Shown here piece by piece: positions 46,220 to 55,254 of a stretch of 64,000 nucleotides of DNA. The notes below the pieces were generated by a model that saw only the letters and a list, made by a program, of their open reading frames with translations, did not search any database and had not been told where the DNA came from. Position numbers and translations under genes: made by a program. Source of the DNA: Erythrobacter sp. JK5. Lineage in GTDB: Bacteria; Pseudomonadota; Alphaproteobacteria; Sphingomonadales; Sphingomonadaceae. The stretch lies in NCBI RefSeq assembly GCF_018205975.1, contig NZ_CP073577.1, forward strand, positions 1,798,001 to 1,862,000, read 5' to 3'. Each line of letters starts with the position of its first letter. Position 1 is the first letter of the stretch.

Positions 46220-46933
46220 TCAGGGTTTAACCTGGCAGGGCAGGCCATCGGCCTTAAGCGCGTCGCACAGCCGATCGGCCGCGGCGCGATCGGCGGCGAG
46301 CGCCTGCAGCCGGTAGACGGTGCCGATATCGGCTTCGCCCTTCACGATCCGGTAGCGAACACCGCTGAGCGCGTCGCTGCTGCGGGTGAGCGTGGCCCAG
46401 CCCTCTTCGGCGCGCGCGCGGCTGCCATAGGCACCCACCTGCACCCCGACGACCGAACTCGGCGTGTTGCCTGCGGTTGCGGTGGCCGCTGTTTCGGCGG
46501 TGGTGCGCGTCGCGATCGTCGGCCGGGCGGTGTCCTCGCCCGTTTCGCCGGATCCGGCATCGCCGCCGCGTTCGGCCATCACGCCTTCGCGGGTTTGCCC
46601 CTCGCCGACCACCGGGGCGACGTTGCCGGTACCGGCGAACTGCTTGCCGCCCGGGTCCTGCGGGCGCTCCTTGTACGGTCCTGCGGGCGCTTCGATGGTG
46701 CTGCCGTCGGCAACCAGCGAGGCATCGCCGCTGCGGTTCGTGAAATACCATACGCCGCCGACGATCCCGGCGAGCAGCGCGATCAGGATCGCGGCGAAGC
46801 CGATGATCTGGGCAGCGTCGTAGCCGCCCTCGTCCTCGTCTTCATCCGATTCGAGCCACGGCAGGCTGTCTTCGCCCGACAGGTCGAGCTCCTCCGGCCC
46901 GTCTTCAATCTCTTCGAATTCGGCCTCGATCAT
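46220..46933 (-). CDS. SPOR-domain inner-membrane protein
   Basis: The 237-residue protein starts at the ATG at 46933 (MIEAEFEEIEDGPEE), with AAAGGA upstream; a GTG at 46990 overlapping the argS stop is a longer alternative. An acidic cytoplasmic region is followed by one helix (about residues 43-64), a Thr and Gly-rich periplasmic linker, and a C-terminal SPOR domain (VGVQVGAYGSRARAEEGW ... GTVYRLQALA). SPOR domains bind denuded glycan at division sites, so a septal role is likely. Confidence 0.88.
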   Translation of the reverse strand: MIEAEFEEIEDGPEELDLSGEDSLPWLESDEDEDEGGYDAAQIIGFAAILIALLAGIVGGVWYFTNRSGDASLVADGSTIEAPAGPYKERPQDPGGKQFAGTGNVAPVVGEGQTREGVMAERGGDAGSGETGEDTARPTIATRTTAETAATATAGNTPSSVVGVQVGAYGSRARAEEGWATLTRSSDALSGVRYRIVKGEADIGTVYRLQALAADRAAADRLCDALKADGLPCQVKP

Positions 46934-46986
46934 CACTGACCCAAGTCCTTTCCATCCGGCTGCACCAGCGACCCGGCGCAAGCCGA

Positions 46987-48735
46987 TCACATCGATTCGA
47001 CGGCCTCCACGCCAAGCACGCGAAGACCATTGCGCAACACTTGCCCGATTGCGTTAGCAAGGAAAAGTCTGGCTCCGGATAAACCCTTATCCTGTTCCAC
47101 GATGAAGCGCTTTTGCGGCGAATCGTTTCCAAGGTTCCAGAACGCGTGGAGTTCCGCAGCCAAGTCATAGAGATAAAACGCAATTCTATGCGCTTCGCGC
47201 GCCTTTGCCGCGGCCTCGATCTCGCGCGGGAACTGCGCTGCGCGGCGGATCAGAGCGATTTCCTCGTCGCCCAGCCGATCAAGCGCGTCAGTTGACGGCG
47301 CTAACCCGGCCTCGGCGGCCTTGCGCAGGGTCGAGCGAATCCGCGCATGCGCATACTGGACATAGAACACCGGGTTGTCCTTCGACGCCTCGATCACCTT
47401 GGCGAAATCGAATTCCATCTGGGCCTCGGGCTTGCGGGTCAGCATGGTGAAGCGCACCACGTCCTTGCCCACCTCCTCGACCATGTCGGCGATGGTGACG
47501 AAGTTGCCCGAACGCTTGGACATCTTGACCGGCTCGCCGGCGCGCATCAGCTGGACCATCTGCACCAGCTTGACGTCGAACGGGATCGGCTTGCCCTGCC
47601 CTTCGGACAAGGCCGCAACCGCCGCCTTGATCCGCTTGACCGTGCCCGCGTGGTCCGCGCCCCAGATGTCGATCAGCGCATCGGCCTTCTCGGCCTTCTG
47701 CATGTGATAGGCGAGATCGGCGCCGAAATAGGTCCACGCGCCGTTCGATTTCCTGATCGGGCGGTCCTGATCGTCGCCGAACCTGGTGGAGCGGAACAGC
47801 GGCAGTTCGACCGGCTCCCAGTCTTCGGGCGGGGCCTTGCCCTTGGGCGCTTCGAGCACACCGTCATAGACGAGATCGTGCTCGCGCAGCCACGCCTCGG
47901 CGGCATCGGGTTTCTCGGCGAGGTGCAGCGCCGCTTCCGACGCGAAGACATCATGACGGATGCCGAGCAAAGCGAGGTCGGACTTGATCAGGTCCATCAT
48001 TTTCTCGACTGCTTCGGCGCGGAAGAACGGCAGCCATTCCTCCTCGGGCACATCCTTGAAGCGATCGCCGAGTTCGCTGGCGAGATATTCGCCGACCGGG
48101 ATCAGGTAGTCGCCGGGATACAGCCCTTCGGGAATGTCGCCGATATCCTCGCCCAGCGCCTCGCGGTAACGCAGGTGCGCCGAGCGCGCGAGCGTATCCA
48201 CCTGCCCTCCCGCATCGTTGATGTAATACTCGCGCGTGACAGAGTGCCCGGCGAATTCGAGCAGATTGGACAGCGCATCGCCCACCACCGCGCCGCGGCA
48301 ATGCCCCATATGCATCGGCCCGGTCGGATTGGCGGAGACGTATTCCACGTTGACCATCGACCCTGACCCCATTTGCGATCGGCCGTATTCGTCCCCCAGC
48401 GCATCGATTGCCTGCAATTCGGCGAGCCAGGCCGCAGGATCGAGCCGAAGGTTGATGAAGCCGGGACCCGCGATCTCGGCGCTGGCAATTCCGCTCTCTT
48501 GCTCGACCTTCGCGGCGATCTGTTCGGCCAGGGCGCGCGGATTGGCCTTGGCGGGCTTGGCCAGCACCATCGCAGCGTTGGTCGCGAGGTCTCCATGCGC
48601 GGGATCGCGCGGCGGCTCCAGCGTGACGTTGGCGAAACTGGTGCCTTCGGGCAGCGCGCCCTCGCCGACCAGCTGGGTCAACGCGGCTTCGATCTTGGCC
48701 GCATAGGCGGAGTAGATGGTCTTGTGTTCAGTCAT
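46987..48735 (-). CDS. argS: Arginyl-tRNA synthetase
   Basis: ArgS charges tRNA-Arg. The 582-residue class I enzyme begins at the ATG at 48735 (MTEHKTIYSAYAAKIEAAL). It has the HIGH-type motif NPTGPMHMGHCRGAVVGD, the KMSKS-type GEPVKMSKRSGNF, and the C-terminal DALR-like anticodon-binding helices. A GTG-overlapping open reading frame runs into the SPOR gene. The gene is the first of the operon that continues to tatC. Confidence 0.97.
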   Translation of the reverse strand: MTEHKTIYSAYAAKIEAALTQLVGEGALPEGTSFANVTLEPPRDPAHGDLATNAAMVLAKPAKANPRALAEQIAAKVEQESGIASAEIAGPGFINLRLDPAAWLAELQAIDALGDEYGRSQMGSGSMVNVEYVSANPTGPMHMGHCRGAVVGDALSNLLEFAGHSVTREYYINDAGGQVDTLARSAHLRYREALGEDIGDIPEGLYPGDYLIPVGEYLASELGDRFKDVPEEEWLPFFRAEAVEKMMDLIKSDLALLGIRHDVFASEAALHLAEKPDAAEAWLREHDLVYDGVLEAPKGKAPPEDWEPVELPLFRSTRFGDDQDRPIRKSNGAWTYFGADLAYHMQKAEKADALIDIWGADHAGTVKRIKAAVAALSEGQGKPIPFDVKLVQMVQLMRAGEPVKMSKRSGNFVTIADMVEEVGKDVVRFTMLTRKPEAQMEFDFAKVIEASKDNPVFYVQYAHARIRSTLRKAAEAGLAPSTDALDRLGDEEIALIRRAAQFPREIEAAAKAREAHRIAFYLYDLAAELHAFWNLGNDSPQKRFIVEQDKGLSGARLFLANAIGQVLRNGLRVLGVEAVESM

Positions 48736-48787
48736 CTTTGTCTCGTGCGCGTACGCGGGTGATCCGCGATGCAAGAAAGGAAGCCTT

Positions 48788-48952
48788 GCCCCGGGTCAAG
48801 TCCGGGGCGACGTGGTTGTTGAGTTCAACGGTTGCGCAGCAACCGCAAGGGCGGCCGCTCGCCCGCAGCGGAGTCGTAGACGGCGCTCAGCGCCACCCGA
48901 CCTTCAGGTCCCATGAGCGAGGATTTCGCACGCCGGATGGCGTGCAAGAAAG
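48788..48952. repeat. Composite structured intergenic repeat, copy 2
   Basis: Following a CCCCGG...CCGGGG hairpin at 48789-48808, the block CCGCAAGGGCG / CGCCCGCAGCGG (48843-48871), a GGCGCT..AGCGCC hairpin and the block GCGAGGAT with the perfect stem GCACGCC-ggat-GGCGTGC at 48928-48945 match the repeat at 20591-20790 in order and orientation. Like copy 1, it lies just past the stop of a minus-strand gene. The internal hairpin sequences differ while the positions are the same. Confidence 0.75.
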
Positions 48953-49603
48953 CTAACGCGTGGCGTTATACGCCAGCTGCTCTTCGCTGAGCTGGAAACC
49001 CACCAGCATCTCGAACCGGGTGCGCGCGATCGCGGCCTTCACTTCAGGGGCAGCGAGCGGGTCGAGCGCGGCTTCGGGGTCGCCGGCGCGTCGGCGGCGG
49101 GTGATGCGTTCGCGAACATCATCGGGCAGCGTTGCGGCGGCCTTGTCGATAAACGATCCGGCCCGGGCCGTGGCGCTTGCGCGTTCCTGGCCATCGGCAA
49201 AGGTCAGCGTCACCTCGCCCACCCGCTTGCTGACGACCGCGCTGCCGCCTTGCAGTACGGTCACGAAGTACGGCACAGCAACCGTTCGCGCACCGCGCAC
49301 GTCAGCCCTGCGGGCGCGCACATCGAACGTCGCCTCGCTGTACACCTTCGCGCCGGTTTCGTCGCAGGTCGAGCGCAGATTGGTCATCGATGCGGTCATG
49401 TCGAGATTGGAAAAAGTCGGGCCGCCGGTGCTGCGGAACACGGTCACATCGCCGGTATAGTCGGGAATGCCGACCGACGGGCAGGACGACAGGACCGCCG
49501 TGATCCCGACGCCCTGGTCGACCACCAATTCACCTTCGCGGGCGCAGCCGGTCAGCGCGGCGGCAAGTGCAAGTGCAGGCAGAACTCGGGTGCGAAAGGT
49601 CAT
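48953..49603 (-). CDS. Lipoprotein of unknown function
   Basis: The 216-residue protein has a signal peptide with lipobox ALAAALTGCAREG, so it is lipid-anchored. The mature part includes VLSSCPSVGIPDYTGDVTVF, RSTCDETGAKVYSEATFDVRARR and VPYFVTVLQGGSAVVSKRVGEVTL, beta-rich blocks that suggest a single sandwich-like domain, and a C-terminal alpha-helical region. No family is named with confidence. Confidence 0.75.
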   Translation of the reverse strand: MTFRTRVLPALALAAALTGCAREGELVVDQGVGITAVLSSCPSVGIPDYTGDVTVFRSTGGPTFSNLDMTASMTNLRSTCDETGAKVYSEATFDVRARRADVRGARTVAVPYFVTVLQGGSAVVSKRVGEVTLTFADGQERASATARAGSFIDKAAATLPDDVRERITRRRRAGDPEAALDPLAAPEVKAAIARTRFEMLVGFQLSEEQLAYNATR

Positions 49604-49705
49604 GGAAATCCCGTCCTTGAATATCGATCCAGCGCAGACCCATCCAGCCAGGGCCGCGCGTCACCGCCCTAGCGAGGCGCGTCACAAAGCGCTAGAGCAA
49701 GCCGC

Positions 49706-50674
49706 ATGAACGCGCCCTTTCAAGAATCTCCCGCCAAGGCAAGACCGTTGAACCTGCTGATCGCCGCGCCGCGCGGATTCTGCGCCGGGGTCGATCGCGC
49801 AATCGAGATCGTCGAGAAGGCGCTCGAACGCTTCGGCGCGCCGGTCTATGTCCGGCACGAAATCGTCCACAACAAATACGTGGTCGAAGGGCTGAAGGCG
49901 AAAGGCGCGATCTTCGTCAAGGAACTCGACGAAGTGCCGGCCGACGCGCCGGTCGTGTTCAGCGCGCACGGCGTCCCAAAATCGGTCCCGGCCGAAGCCC
50001 AGCGCCGCAAGATGATCTATCTCGACGCGACCTGCCCGCTGGTGTCAAAGGTGCACCGCCAGGCCGAACGTCAGATCGAAAAGGGCCGCCACATCATCTT
50101 CATCGGCCACGAAGGGCATCCCGAGGTGATCGGGACGATGGGGCAGGTGGAACCGGGGCAGATGACGCTGGTCGAGCATATCGAGGACGTCGACAAGCTT
50201 CCGTTCGAGAGCGACGAGCCGCTCGCCTACCTCACCCAGACCACCCTGTCGGTCGATGACACGCGCGAGGTGATCGCCGCGCTCGAATGGCGCTATCCCA
50301 AGATCCACGGGCCCAAGGCCGAGGACATCTGCTACGCCACGTCCAACCGTCAGACCGCGGTGAAGGACCTTGCCCCGGCCTGCGATCTCGTGCTGGTGAT
50401 CGGTGCGCCGAATTCCTCCAATTCGCTGAGGCTGGTCGAGGTTTCCGAACGGCTCGGAACGCCCGGCAAACTGGTCCAGCGGGCATCCGACATCGATCCT
50501 GCGTGGCTCGAAGGGGTGGATACGCTTGGACTGACGGCGGGTGCTTCCGCGCCGGAAGTGCTGGTGCGCGAAGTGGTGGATGCGCTGCGGCAATTGCGCG
50601 AAGTCCACGAAACCACCGTCACCGCCGCGGAAGAAAAGATGGTGTTCAAACTGCCGCGCCAGCTAACCGAATAG
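49706..50674 (+). CDS. ispH: IspH, HMBPP reductase
   Basis: IspH converts HMBPP to isopentenyl and dimethylallyl diphosphate, the last step of the non-mevalonate isoprenoid pathway. The 322-residue Fe-S enzyme has its three cluster cysteines at 26 ([10 protein letters not shown]), 110 (LDATCPLV) and 209 ([10 protein letters not shown]), with the substrate-binding [10 protein letters not shown] and HEGHPEV histidines. It begins a co-directional run with thrB and rnhA. Confidence 0.98.
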   Translation: MNAPFQESPAKARPLNLLIAAPRGFCAGVDRAIEIVEKALERFGAPVYVRHEIVHNKYVVEGLKAKGAIFVKELDEVPADAPVVFSAHGVPKSVPAEAQRRKMIYLDATCPLVSKVHRQAERQIEKGRHIIFIGHEGHPEVIGTMGQVEPGQMTLVEHIEDVDKLPFESDEPLAYLTQTTLSVDDTREVIAALEWRYPKIHGPKAEDICYATSNRQTAVKDLAPACDLVLVIGAPNSSNSLRLVEVSERLGTPGKLVQRASDIDPAWLEGVDTLGLTAGASAPEVLVREVVDALRQLREVHETTVTAAEEKMVFKLPRQLTE

Positions 50675-50689
50675 CGCCGGGCCCGGCGA

Positions 50690-51661
50690 ATGGCGGTCTA
50701 CACGCATCTCGGTGCCGAACAGCTGAGCGCACTGATCGCGCATTACGAGGTCGGCGAACTGGTTTCGGCCAAGGGCATCGCCGAAGGCGTGTCCAATTCG
50801 AACTGGCTGATCGAAACCACCGGCGTGCACGGGGATAGCGCCCGCTTCATCCTGACCATGTATGAGCGCCGGATCGAACTTGCGGACCTGCCCTATTTCC
50901 TAGGGCTGCTGGATCACCTGTCAGCCAACGCATGCCCGGTCCCGCGCACGATCCACGATCGCGACGGCGCGGCTTTCCGGATGGTCGGCGGCAAGGCGGT
51001 GGCGCTGATCGAATTCCTGCCCGGCGTGTCGCCCAGCCATCCCACGCCCGCACAGGCGCATGCGGTCGGCGAAGTGCTGGCCACCATGCATCTCGCGAGC
51101 GGCGATTTCGAGCTGGAACGCGCGAACACCATGGGCTTCGCCCACAATCTCGAAACGCTCGAGAAGTGCGGCGCAGACGGCCTCGCGTCGATCCACCCCG
51201 CGCTGCCCGAGGTCCTGGCCGCCGCCACGCACGCCGCCGCGCTCGATCTGGCGGACCTTCCGCGCGCTCAGATCCATGCCGACCTGTTCCCGGACAATGT
51301 GCTGATGCTCGGCGACCGGGTCACCGGGCTGATTGATTTCTACTTTGCCTGCACCGGGCCGATGGCCCTCGACCTGGCGGTGACCCACGCGGCCTGGAGT
51401 TTCGATCCGGATACCAACGCGCATGAGGGCGCGGTCGGCACCGCGTTGCTCGAAGGCTACGAATCGGTGCGAAAGCTCGAATCGCGCGAACGCCAGCTGT
51501 TTCCCGCCATCGCCCAGGGTGCCTGCCTGCGATTCGTCGCCAGCCGGGCCGAGGACTGGCTCGACACACCCGACGATGCCCTGGTGACGCGCAAGGACCC
51601 TATGCAATTCGTCGATCGCTGGCGCTTTTACGGGCAATCCGGCACTAAGCTGTTTTCCTGA
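50690..51661 (+). CDS. thrB: Homoserine kinase, ThrB of the choline-kinase type
   Basis: This 323-residue enzyme phosphorylates homoserine for threonine synthesis. It belongs to the APH/choline-kinase fold: [14 protein letters not shown], then [10 protein letters not shown], the catalytic loop [14 protein letters not shown] and the metal-binding [18 protein letters not shown]. It is not related to the GHMP-type ThrB of enteric bacteria. It starts 15 bp after ispH and is followed by rnhA after 28 bp. Confidence 0.95.
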   Translation: MAVYTHLGAEQLSALIAHYEVGELVSAKGIAEGVSNSNWLIETTGVHGDSARFILTMYERRIELADLPYFLGLLDHLSANACPVPRTIHDRDGAAFRMVGGKAVALIEFLPGVSPSHPTPAQAHAVGEVLATMHLASGDFELERANTMGFAHNLETLEKCGADGLASIHPALPEVLAAATHAAALDLADLPRAQIHADLFPDNVLMLGDRVTGLIDFYFACTGPMALDLAVTHAAWSFDPDTNAHEGAVGTALLEGYESVRKLESRERQLFPAIAQGACLRFVASRAEDWLDTPDDALVTRKDPMQFVDRWRFYGQSGTKLFS

Positions 51662-51689
51662 ACCGATTTTCCGGGCACAAACGCTGGCC

Positions 51690-52139
51690 ATGAAACGCGT
51701 CGAAATTTTCACCGATGGCGCCTGCAAGGGCAATCCCGGTCCCGGCGGCTGGGGCGCGCTGCTGAGGATGGGCCAGCATGAAAAGGAGCTGTCGGGAGGC
51801 GAGCCCGACACCACCAACAACCGCATGGAACTGACCGCCGCGATTCGCGGGCTGTCGGCGCTGATCGAGCCGTGCGAGGTGGTACTCTATTCGGACAGCA
51901 AATACGTGATCGACGGGATCACCAAATGGGTCGCGGGCTGGCAGAAGCGCGGCTGGATCAATGCCAGCAAGAAGCCCGTCCGCAACGCCGATCTGTGGCA
52001 TGAGCTGATCGATGTCGCCGCGAGGCACCGCATCGACTGGCACTGGGTCAAGGGACACAATGGCCACGCGGAAAACGAACGGGTCGATCAGCTCGCCAGC
52101 GACGAAGCTGAGCGGATCGCGGCGCTGGGCGGCGCCTGA
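51690..52139 (+). CDS. rnhA: Ribonuclease HI
   Basis: RNase HI cleaves RNA in RNA-DNA hybrids. The 149-residue enzyme shows all four catalytic carboxylates: Asp in [17 protein letters not shown], Glu in [10 protein letters not shown], Asp in [12 protein letters not shown], and Asp in [11 protein letters not shown] after the active-site His of KGHNGHA. Length and motif spacing are those of the bacterial type 1 enzyme. Confidence 0.97.
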   Translation: MKRVEIFTDGACKGNPGPGGWGALLRMGQHEKELSGGEPDTTNNRMELTAAIRGLSALIEPCEVVLYSDSKYVIDGITKWVAGWQKRGWINASKKPVRNADLWHELIDVAARHRIDWHWVKGHNGHAENERVDQLASDEAERIAALGGA

Positions 52140-52152
52140 ATCCGAATCGAAA

Positions 52153-52178
52153 CGGGCGCACCCGATTGGGCACGCCCG
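52153..52178. terminator. Weak bidirectional stem-loop after rnhA
   Basis: CGGGCG and CGCCCG pair with an inner CCC/GGG helix and two mismatched pairs, between the convergent rnhA and DUF1508 genes. T tracts are poor on both sides, so the terminator call is tentative. Confidence 0.4.
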
Positions 52179-52203
52179 CATCAAATTCAAACCGGACGAC
52201 GGC

Positions 52204-52380
52204 TCAGCTGTTGTCTTCGGTTTCCGCGCCGGGGGCGTTCTTCTTGAGCGATTCGATCGCGTTCTTGGCACTCGACTTGCTCGAATAGCCTTCGCTCGAG
52301 AACATCACTTCGGAATTGTATTTGAAGCGGACGCGGAATTCGCCCTTCTTGTCTTTCCAGATTTCGAATTTGTGAGCCAA
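52204..52380 (-). CDS. DUF1508 (YegP-like) mini-protein, TTG start
   Basis: The 58-residue protein reads (L/M)AHKFEIWKDKKGEFRVRF, then YNSEVMFSSEGYSSKSSAKN and AIESLKKNAPGAETEDNS, the single-repeat form of DUF1508. No ATG is available; TTG at 52380 lies 6 bases after GGGGAGA. DUF1508 proteins are small basic cytoplasmic proteins of unknown function. The gene is short enough that routine ORF calling could miss it. It follows the FAD enzyme gene by 66 bp in the same direction. Confidence 0.88.
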   Translation of the reverse strand: MAHKFEIWKDKKGEFRVRFKYNSEVMFSSEGYSSKSSAKNAIESLKKNAPGAETEDNS

Positions 52381-52446
52381 CGCAATTCTCCCCTGTGTCT
52401 TGGGCGTGGAATCTGCGCGCCACCTTACAGATTGCTGCGCCTTTGG

Positions 52447-53571
52447 CTAGCCGGTCTGCGCTGCGCCTGTTCGCGCAAACCGGCGTGGCGCGTAGGCTGG
52501 GGGATCGATCGTCCGGGTCATGCCATCGGGCTGCTGACCCAGTGCGATCTGAGCCCCGAGCCGCGCAGCCGCAGGTGCTGTCTGGATGCCGAACCCGCCC
52601 TGTCCCGCGAACCAGAAAAATCCCGCGACCTCGGGATCCGGGCCGTAGACCGGCAGGCGGTCGGGCGCGAAGCTCCTGAGCCCGGCCCAGCGCCGCTCGA
52701 CCGCCTCGATCCGCCACGCCGTCACCTGTTCGAACCGGTCGATGGCGAGCGCGACATCGATCTCCTCGGCAGCGGCATCGCAGGGCACACTCGGAATTTC
52801 ATCGTGCGGGCTCAGCCACAACCGTCCGCCATCCGGCTTGAAGTAGAAGCCGCCGTTGATATCGAGCACCAGCGGCAGATCGTCCGGTGCCGCCGGATCG
52901 ACCCGCAGCTGCGCGACGGTGCGGCGTTTCGGGTCGATCCCGAGCGGTTGCACACCTGCCATCTGCGCCACCGGATCGGCCCACGCCCCCGCGGCATTGA
53001 CGATCGTCGCGGCGCGGAAGATGCGGCCCGATGCGGCAACCCCCTCCCAGATGCCGTTCGCACGCGACAGCGCCTCGACCCGCGCCCGGCAGATCAGCTC
53101 GCCCCCCGCATGCCTCAGCGCCTTCAGATAATGCTGGTGCAGCCCCGCCACATCGATATCGGCGCAGGCCGGCTCGTAGATGGCATCGCACCACGCTTCG
53201 CGCACCTGCGGCACACGGCGCGCCAGTCCCTCGCGCCCGAGCCGCTCGATCGTGACGCCGGTGCCGCTGAAGGTCTCGACGAAGCCATCCATCGCCGCCT
53301 TGTCCCCGGCCCGGCCGACATAGAGCGCGCCGCGCGGTCGCAGGAACCCGTGCTCGCGCAGATAGGTGCCCGATGCGAGCGTCAGCGGGACAACGCCCGG
53401 CCCGCCATAGCATTCCTCCCAGAACGCCGCCGACCGCCCGGTGGCATGGTAGCCGGGGGTGTCCTCGGCTTCGAGCACCAGCACCCGCGCGTGCGGCGCC
53501 AGCTCTGCGGCGATGCTCGCACCGGCCATGCCCGCGCCGATCACGGCGAAATCGTACACCGCGTCGGCCAT
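52447..53571 (-). CDS. FAD-dependent oxidoreductase of the D-amino-acid dehydrogenase (DAO) family
   Basis: The 374-residue flavoprotein has the N-terminal dinucleotide fold VIGAGMAGASIAAEL, then GYHATGRSAAFWEECYGGPG, and the C-terminal GQGGFGIQTAPAAARLGA. These resemble D-arginine/D-amino-acid dehydrogenases (DauA-like). Tyr/Trp-rich stretches such as INGGFYFKPDGGRLWLSP line the family's substrate pocket. The stop is 66 bp before the DUF1508 gene, and its start overlaps the hydrolase stop by one base. The substrate is not known. Confidence 0.85.
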   Translation of the reverse strand: MADAVYDFAVIGAGMAGASIAAELAPHARVLVLEAEDTPGYHATGRSAAFWEECYGGPGVVPLTLASGTYLREHGFLRPRGALYVGRAGDKAAMDGFVETFSGTGVTIERLGREGLARRVPQVREAWCDAIYEPACADIDVAGLHQHYLKALRHAGGELICRARVEALSRANGIWEGVAASGRIFRAATIVNAAGAWADPVAQMAGVQPLGIDPKRRTVAQLRVDPAAPDDLPLVLDINGGFYFKPDGGRLWLSPHDEIPSVPCDAAAEEIDVALAIDRFEQVTAWRIEAVERRWAGLRSFAPDRLPVYGPDPEVAGFFWFAGQGGFGIQTAPAAARLGAQIALGQQPDGMTRTIDPPAYAPRRFARTGAAQTG

Positions 53572-54560
53572 CAGTCGGTTTGGCGAGGCGCGACCCGATC
53601 GAGAAATTCAGCGATGGCCGCCATCGCCTTGCCGCGCTCGGCGTCGGTTTCGCGCAAGATTTCGTGGTGCGCCTCGTCGCCGAATTCGAGCATTTCTCCG
53701 CGTGGTAACCGCTCGATCGCGCGGACATTTGCCGCATGGCTGACAAGTTTGTCGCCTTTCGTGGAGAGGATCAGCACCGGGGTCGCGACGTTTTCGAGCG
53801 CTCCGGGTGCCTCGAGCTCCTTCCACGAGGCGTAGGCGCGCTCTACCCAACCCCAGCTCGCCGGCCCCATCACCAGTTCTGGGCGGTGGTCGCGCCACCA
53901 TTGTTCGTCGGCGTAGCGATCGGGATCATGGGTCAGCAGATTGGCGCGACCTTCGGGCAATGCCCCGGGTTTTTCGCTCCACTTCCAGGCCTGCCTGGTC
54001 GGATCGCCGACCACGGTCATCATGCTGGCGACGGCGTGAAGAATGCTGAGCGGCAATGGCGGGCCGGCCATGCCGAGCATCGGCGCGCTCAGCACCACGG
54101 CATCAGGCGTGATCTTGGCTTCCACCAGCGCGCGCATCGCCAGGTGCCCACCCATCGAATGCGCCGCCAGCACGTGCGGGCCGGGTGCCTGCGCCTTCCA
54201 CGCCCGCCAAAAATGCGCCAGATCATCGATCCAGGTCGCGAAGTCGTCGATATGGCCGGTGACCTCGTCCTTGCCGAGCCGCCCGCTGCCCGCCTGGCCG
54301 CGCCAGTCGGCGGCGGTCACCCGCCAGCCGGCGCGATGCCATTCCTCGAGGCTTTCGAGGTATTTCTCGTAATTGTCGCCGCGACCCGGAAAAAACAGGA
54401 TCGAGCCGCGCGGTTGTGCCCCGCGGCCCGGCCAGTCGATCCGCCGCACGCGGTGCCCGTCCACCGCTTCCCAGATCGTTTCGACCGCACCCGCGGGGAT
54501 TGCGCGACGGTCGATCGGTTCCTGGATGGCTGCCTCGTCGTTCGTCTGGTTTTCGTTCAC
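53571..54560 (-). CDS. Alpha/beta hydrolase, lysophospholipase/monoglyceride-lipase type
   Basis: The 329-residue protein has the nucleophile elbow AHSMGGHLA, an FPGRGDNYEKYLES segment near the N-terminus (oxyanion hole region), and the late catalytic His in FGDEAHHEIL with the Asp region ILSTKGDKLVSHAA. This order is typical of the PldB/monoglyceride lipase group. It is probably cytoplasmic, since there is no signal peptide. TGATG coupling suggests it is translated together with the FAD enzyme gene. Confidence 0.88.
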   Translation of the reverse strand: MNENQTNDEAAIQEPIDRRAIPAGAVETIWEAVDGHRVRRIDWPGRGAQPRGSILFFPGRGDNYEKYLESLEEWHRAGWRVTAADWRGQAGSGRLGKDEVTGHIDDFATWIDDLAHFWRAWKAQAPGPHVLAAHSMGGHLAMRALVEAKITPDAVVLSAPMLGMAGPPLPLSILHAVASMMTVVGDPTRQAWKWSEKPGALPEGRANLLTHDPDRYADEQWWRDHRPELVMGPASWGWVERAYASWKELEAPGALENVATPVLILSTKGDKLVSHAANVRAIERLPRGEMLEFGDEAHHEILRETDAERGKAMAAIAEFLDRVAPRQTD

Positions 54561-54672
54561 GTGCCTAATTTCCGACCGCAGGGCGTGGTTACTTTTTGGT
54601 AAGCACTGCCCTGTAGCACCACGCTCCTGAGGACCGGCCGAACCTATCGGTCGCGAACCTTGAGGGGGCCGA

Positions 54673-55164
54673 ATGCTTACGACGTATCTTCACTACGGGC
54701 TGCTGATTGCCTTGGCAATCGCGCTGGTTTTTGCTGCGGTCACCGATATCCAGCGGCGCCAGATCGACAACTGGCTCAATGCCGCGATCGCGCTTGGCGC
54801 CCCGGTGTTCTGGTGGACCAGCGGAATGGCGCTGTGGCCCGACGTTGCCTGGCAGTTCGGCTTTTCGGTAATCGCGGCCGCGATCCTGATCGGCATGTAT
54901 GCCATCAAGCTGATGGGCGGCGGCGATCTGAAGCTGCTGATCGCACTGTCGCTGTGGCTCGATCCGCTCAAATTTCTCGACATGCTGATCGTCATGGCGA
55001 TCGTCGGAGGGGGCCTCGCCGCGTTTTTTGTCGTCCGCAAATTCATCCTTCAGCTCAAGGGAAAAGCCCAGCTTCCCTACGGGGTCGCCATTTCTGCAGG
55101 CGCGCTGTGGGTGATCGCTGCCAACTACATTCCGGCAGAAATGCTCGCGGGCAATCTGGGATGA
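54673..55164 (+). CDS. cpaA: CpaA, A24 prepilin peptidase of the Flp/Tad pilus
   Basis: CpaA processes Flp prepilin in the inner membrane. The 163-residue protein has about six helices and the two catalytic aspartates of the family: FAAVTDIQRRQID near residue 25 and LMGGGDLKLLIAL near residue 90. It starts the cpa/tad run. The pilin gene itself is not seen in the window. Confidence 0.93.
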   Translation: MLTTYLHYGLLIALAIALVFAAVTDIQRRQIDNWLNAAIALGAPVFWWTSGMALWPDVAWQFGFSVIAAAILIGMYAIKLMGGGDLKLLIALSLWLDPLKFLDMLIVMAIVGGGLAAFFVVRKFILQLKGKAQLPYGVAISAGALWVIAANYIPAEMLAGNLG

Positions 55165-55254
55165 ACCCGATTTTAACCAGTTCGGACGTACGCATCGAAA
55201 CCATACCCGCCCGATAACCAATCTTGGGGCGAAACACAGGGGGCTAGAATAGCC

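Noticed and set aside
48736..48952. A riboswitch or T-box upstream of argS
   Set aside because: The region matches the dispersed repeat found after map at 20591, which has no relation to arginine or tRNA charging.
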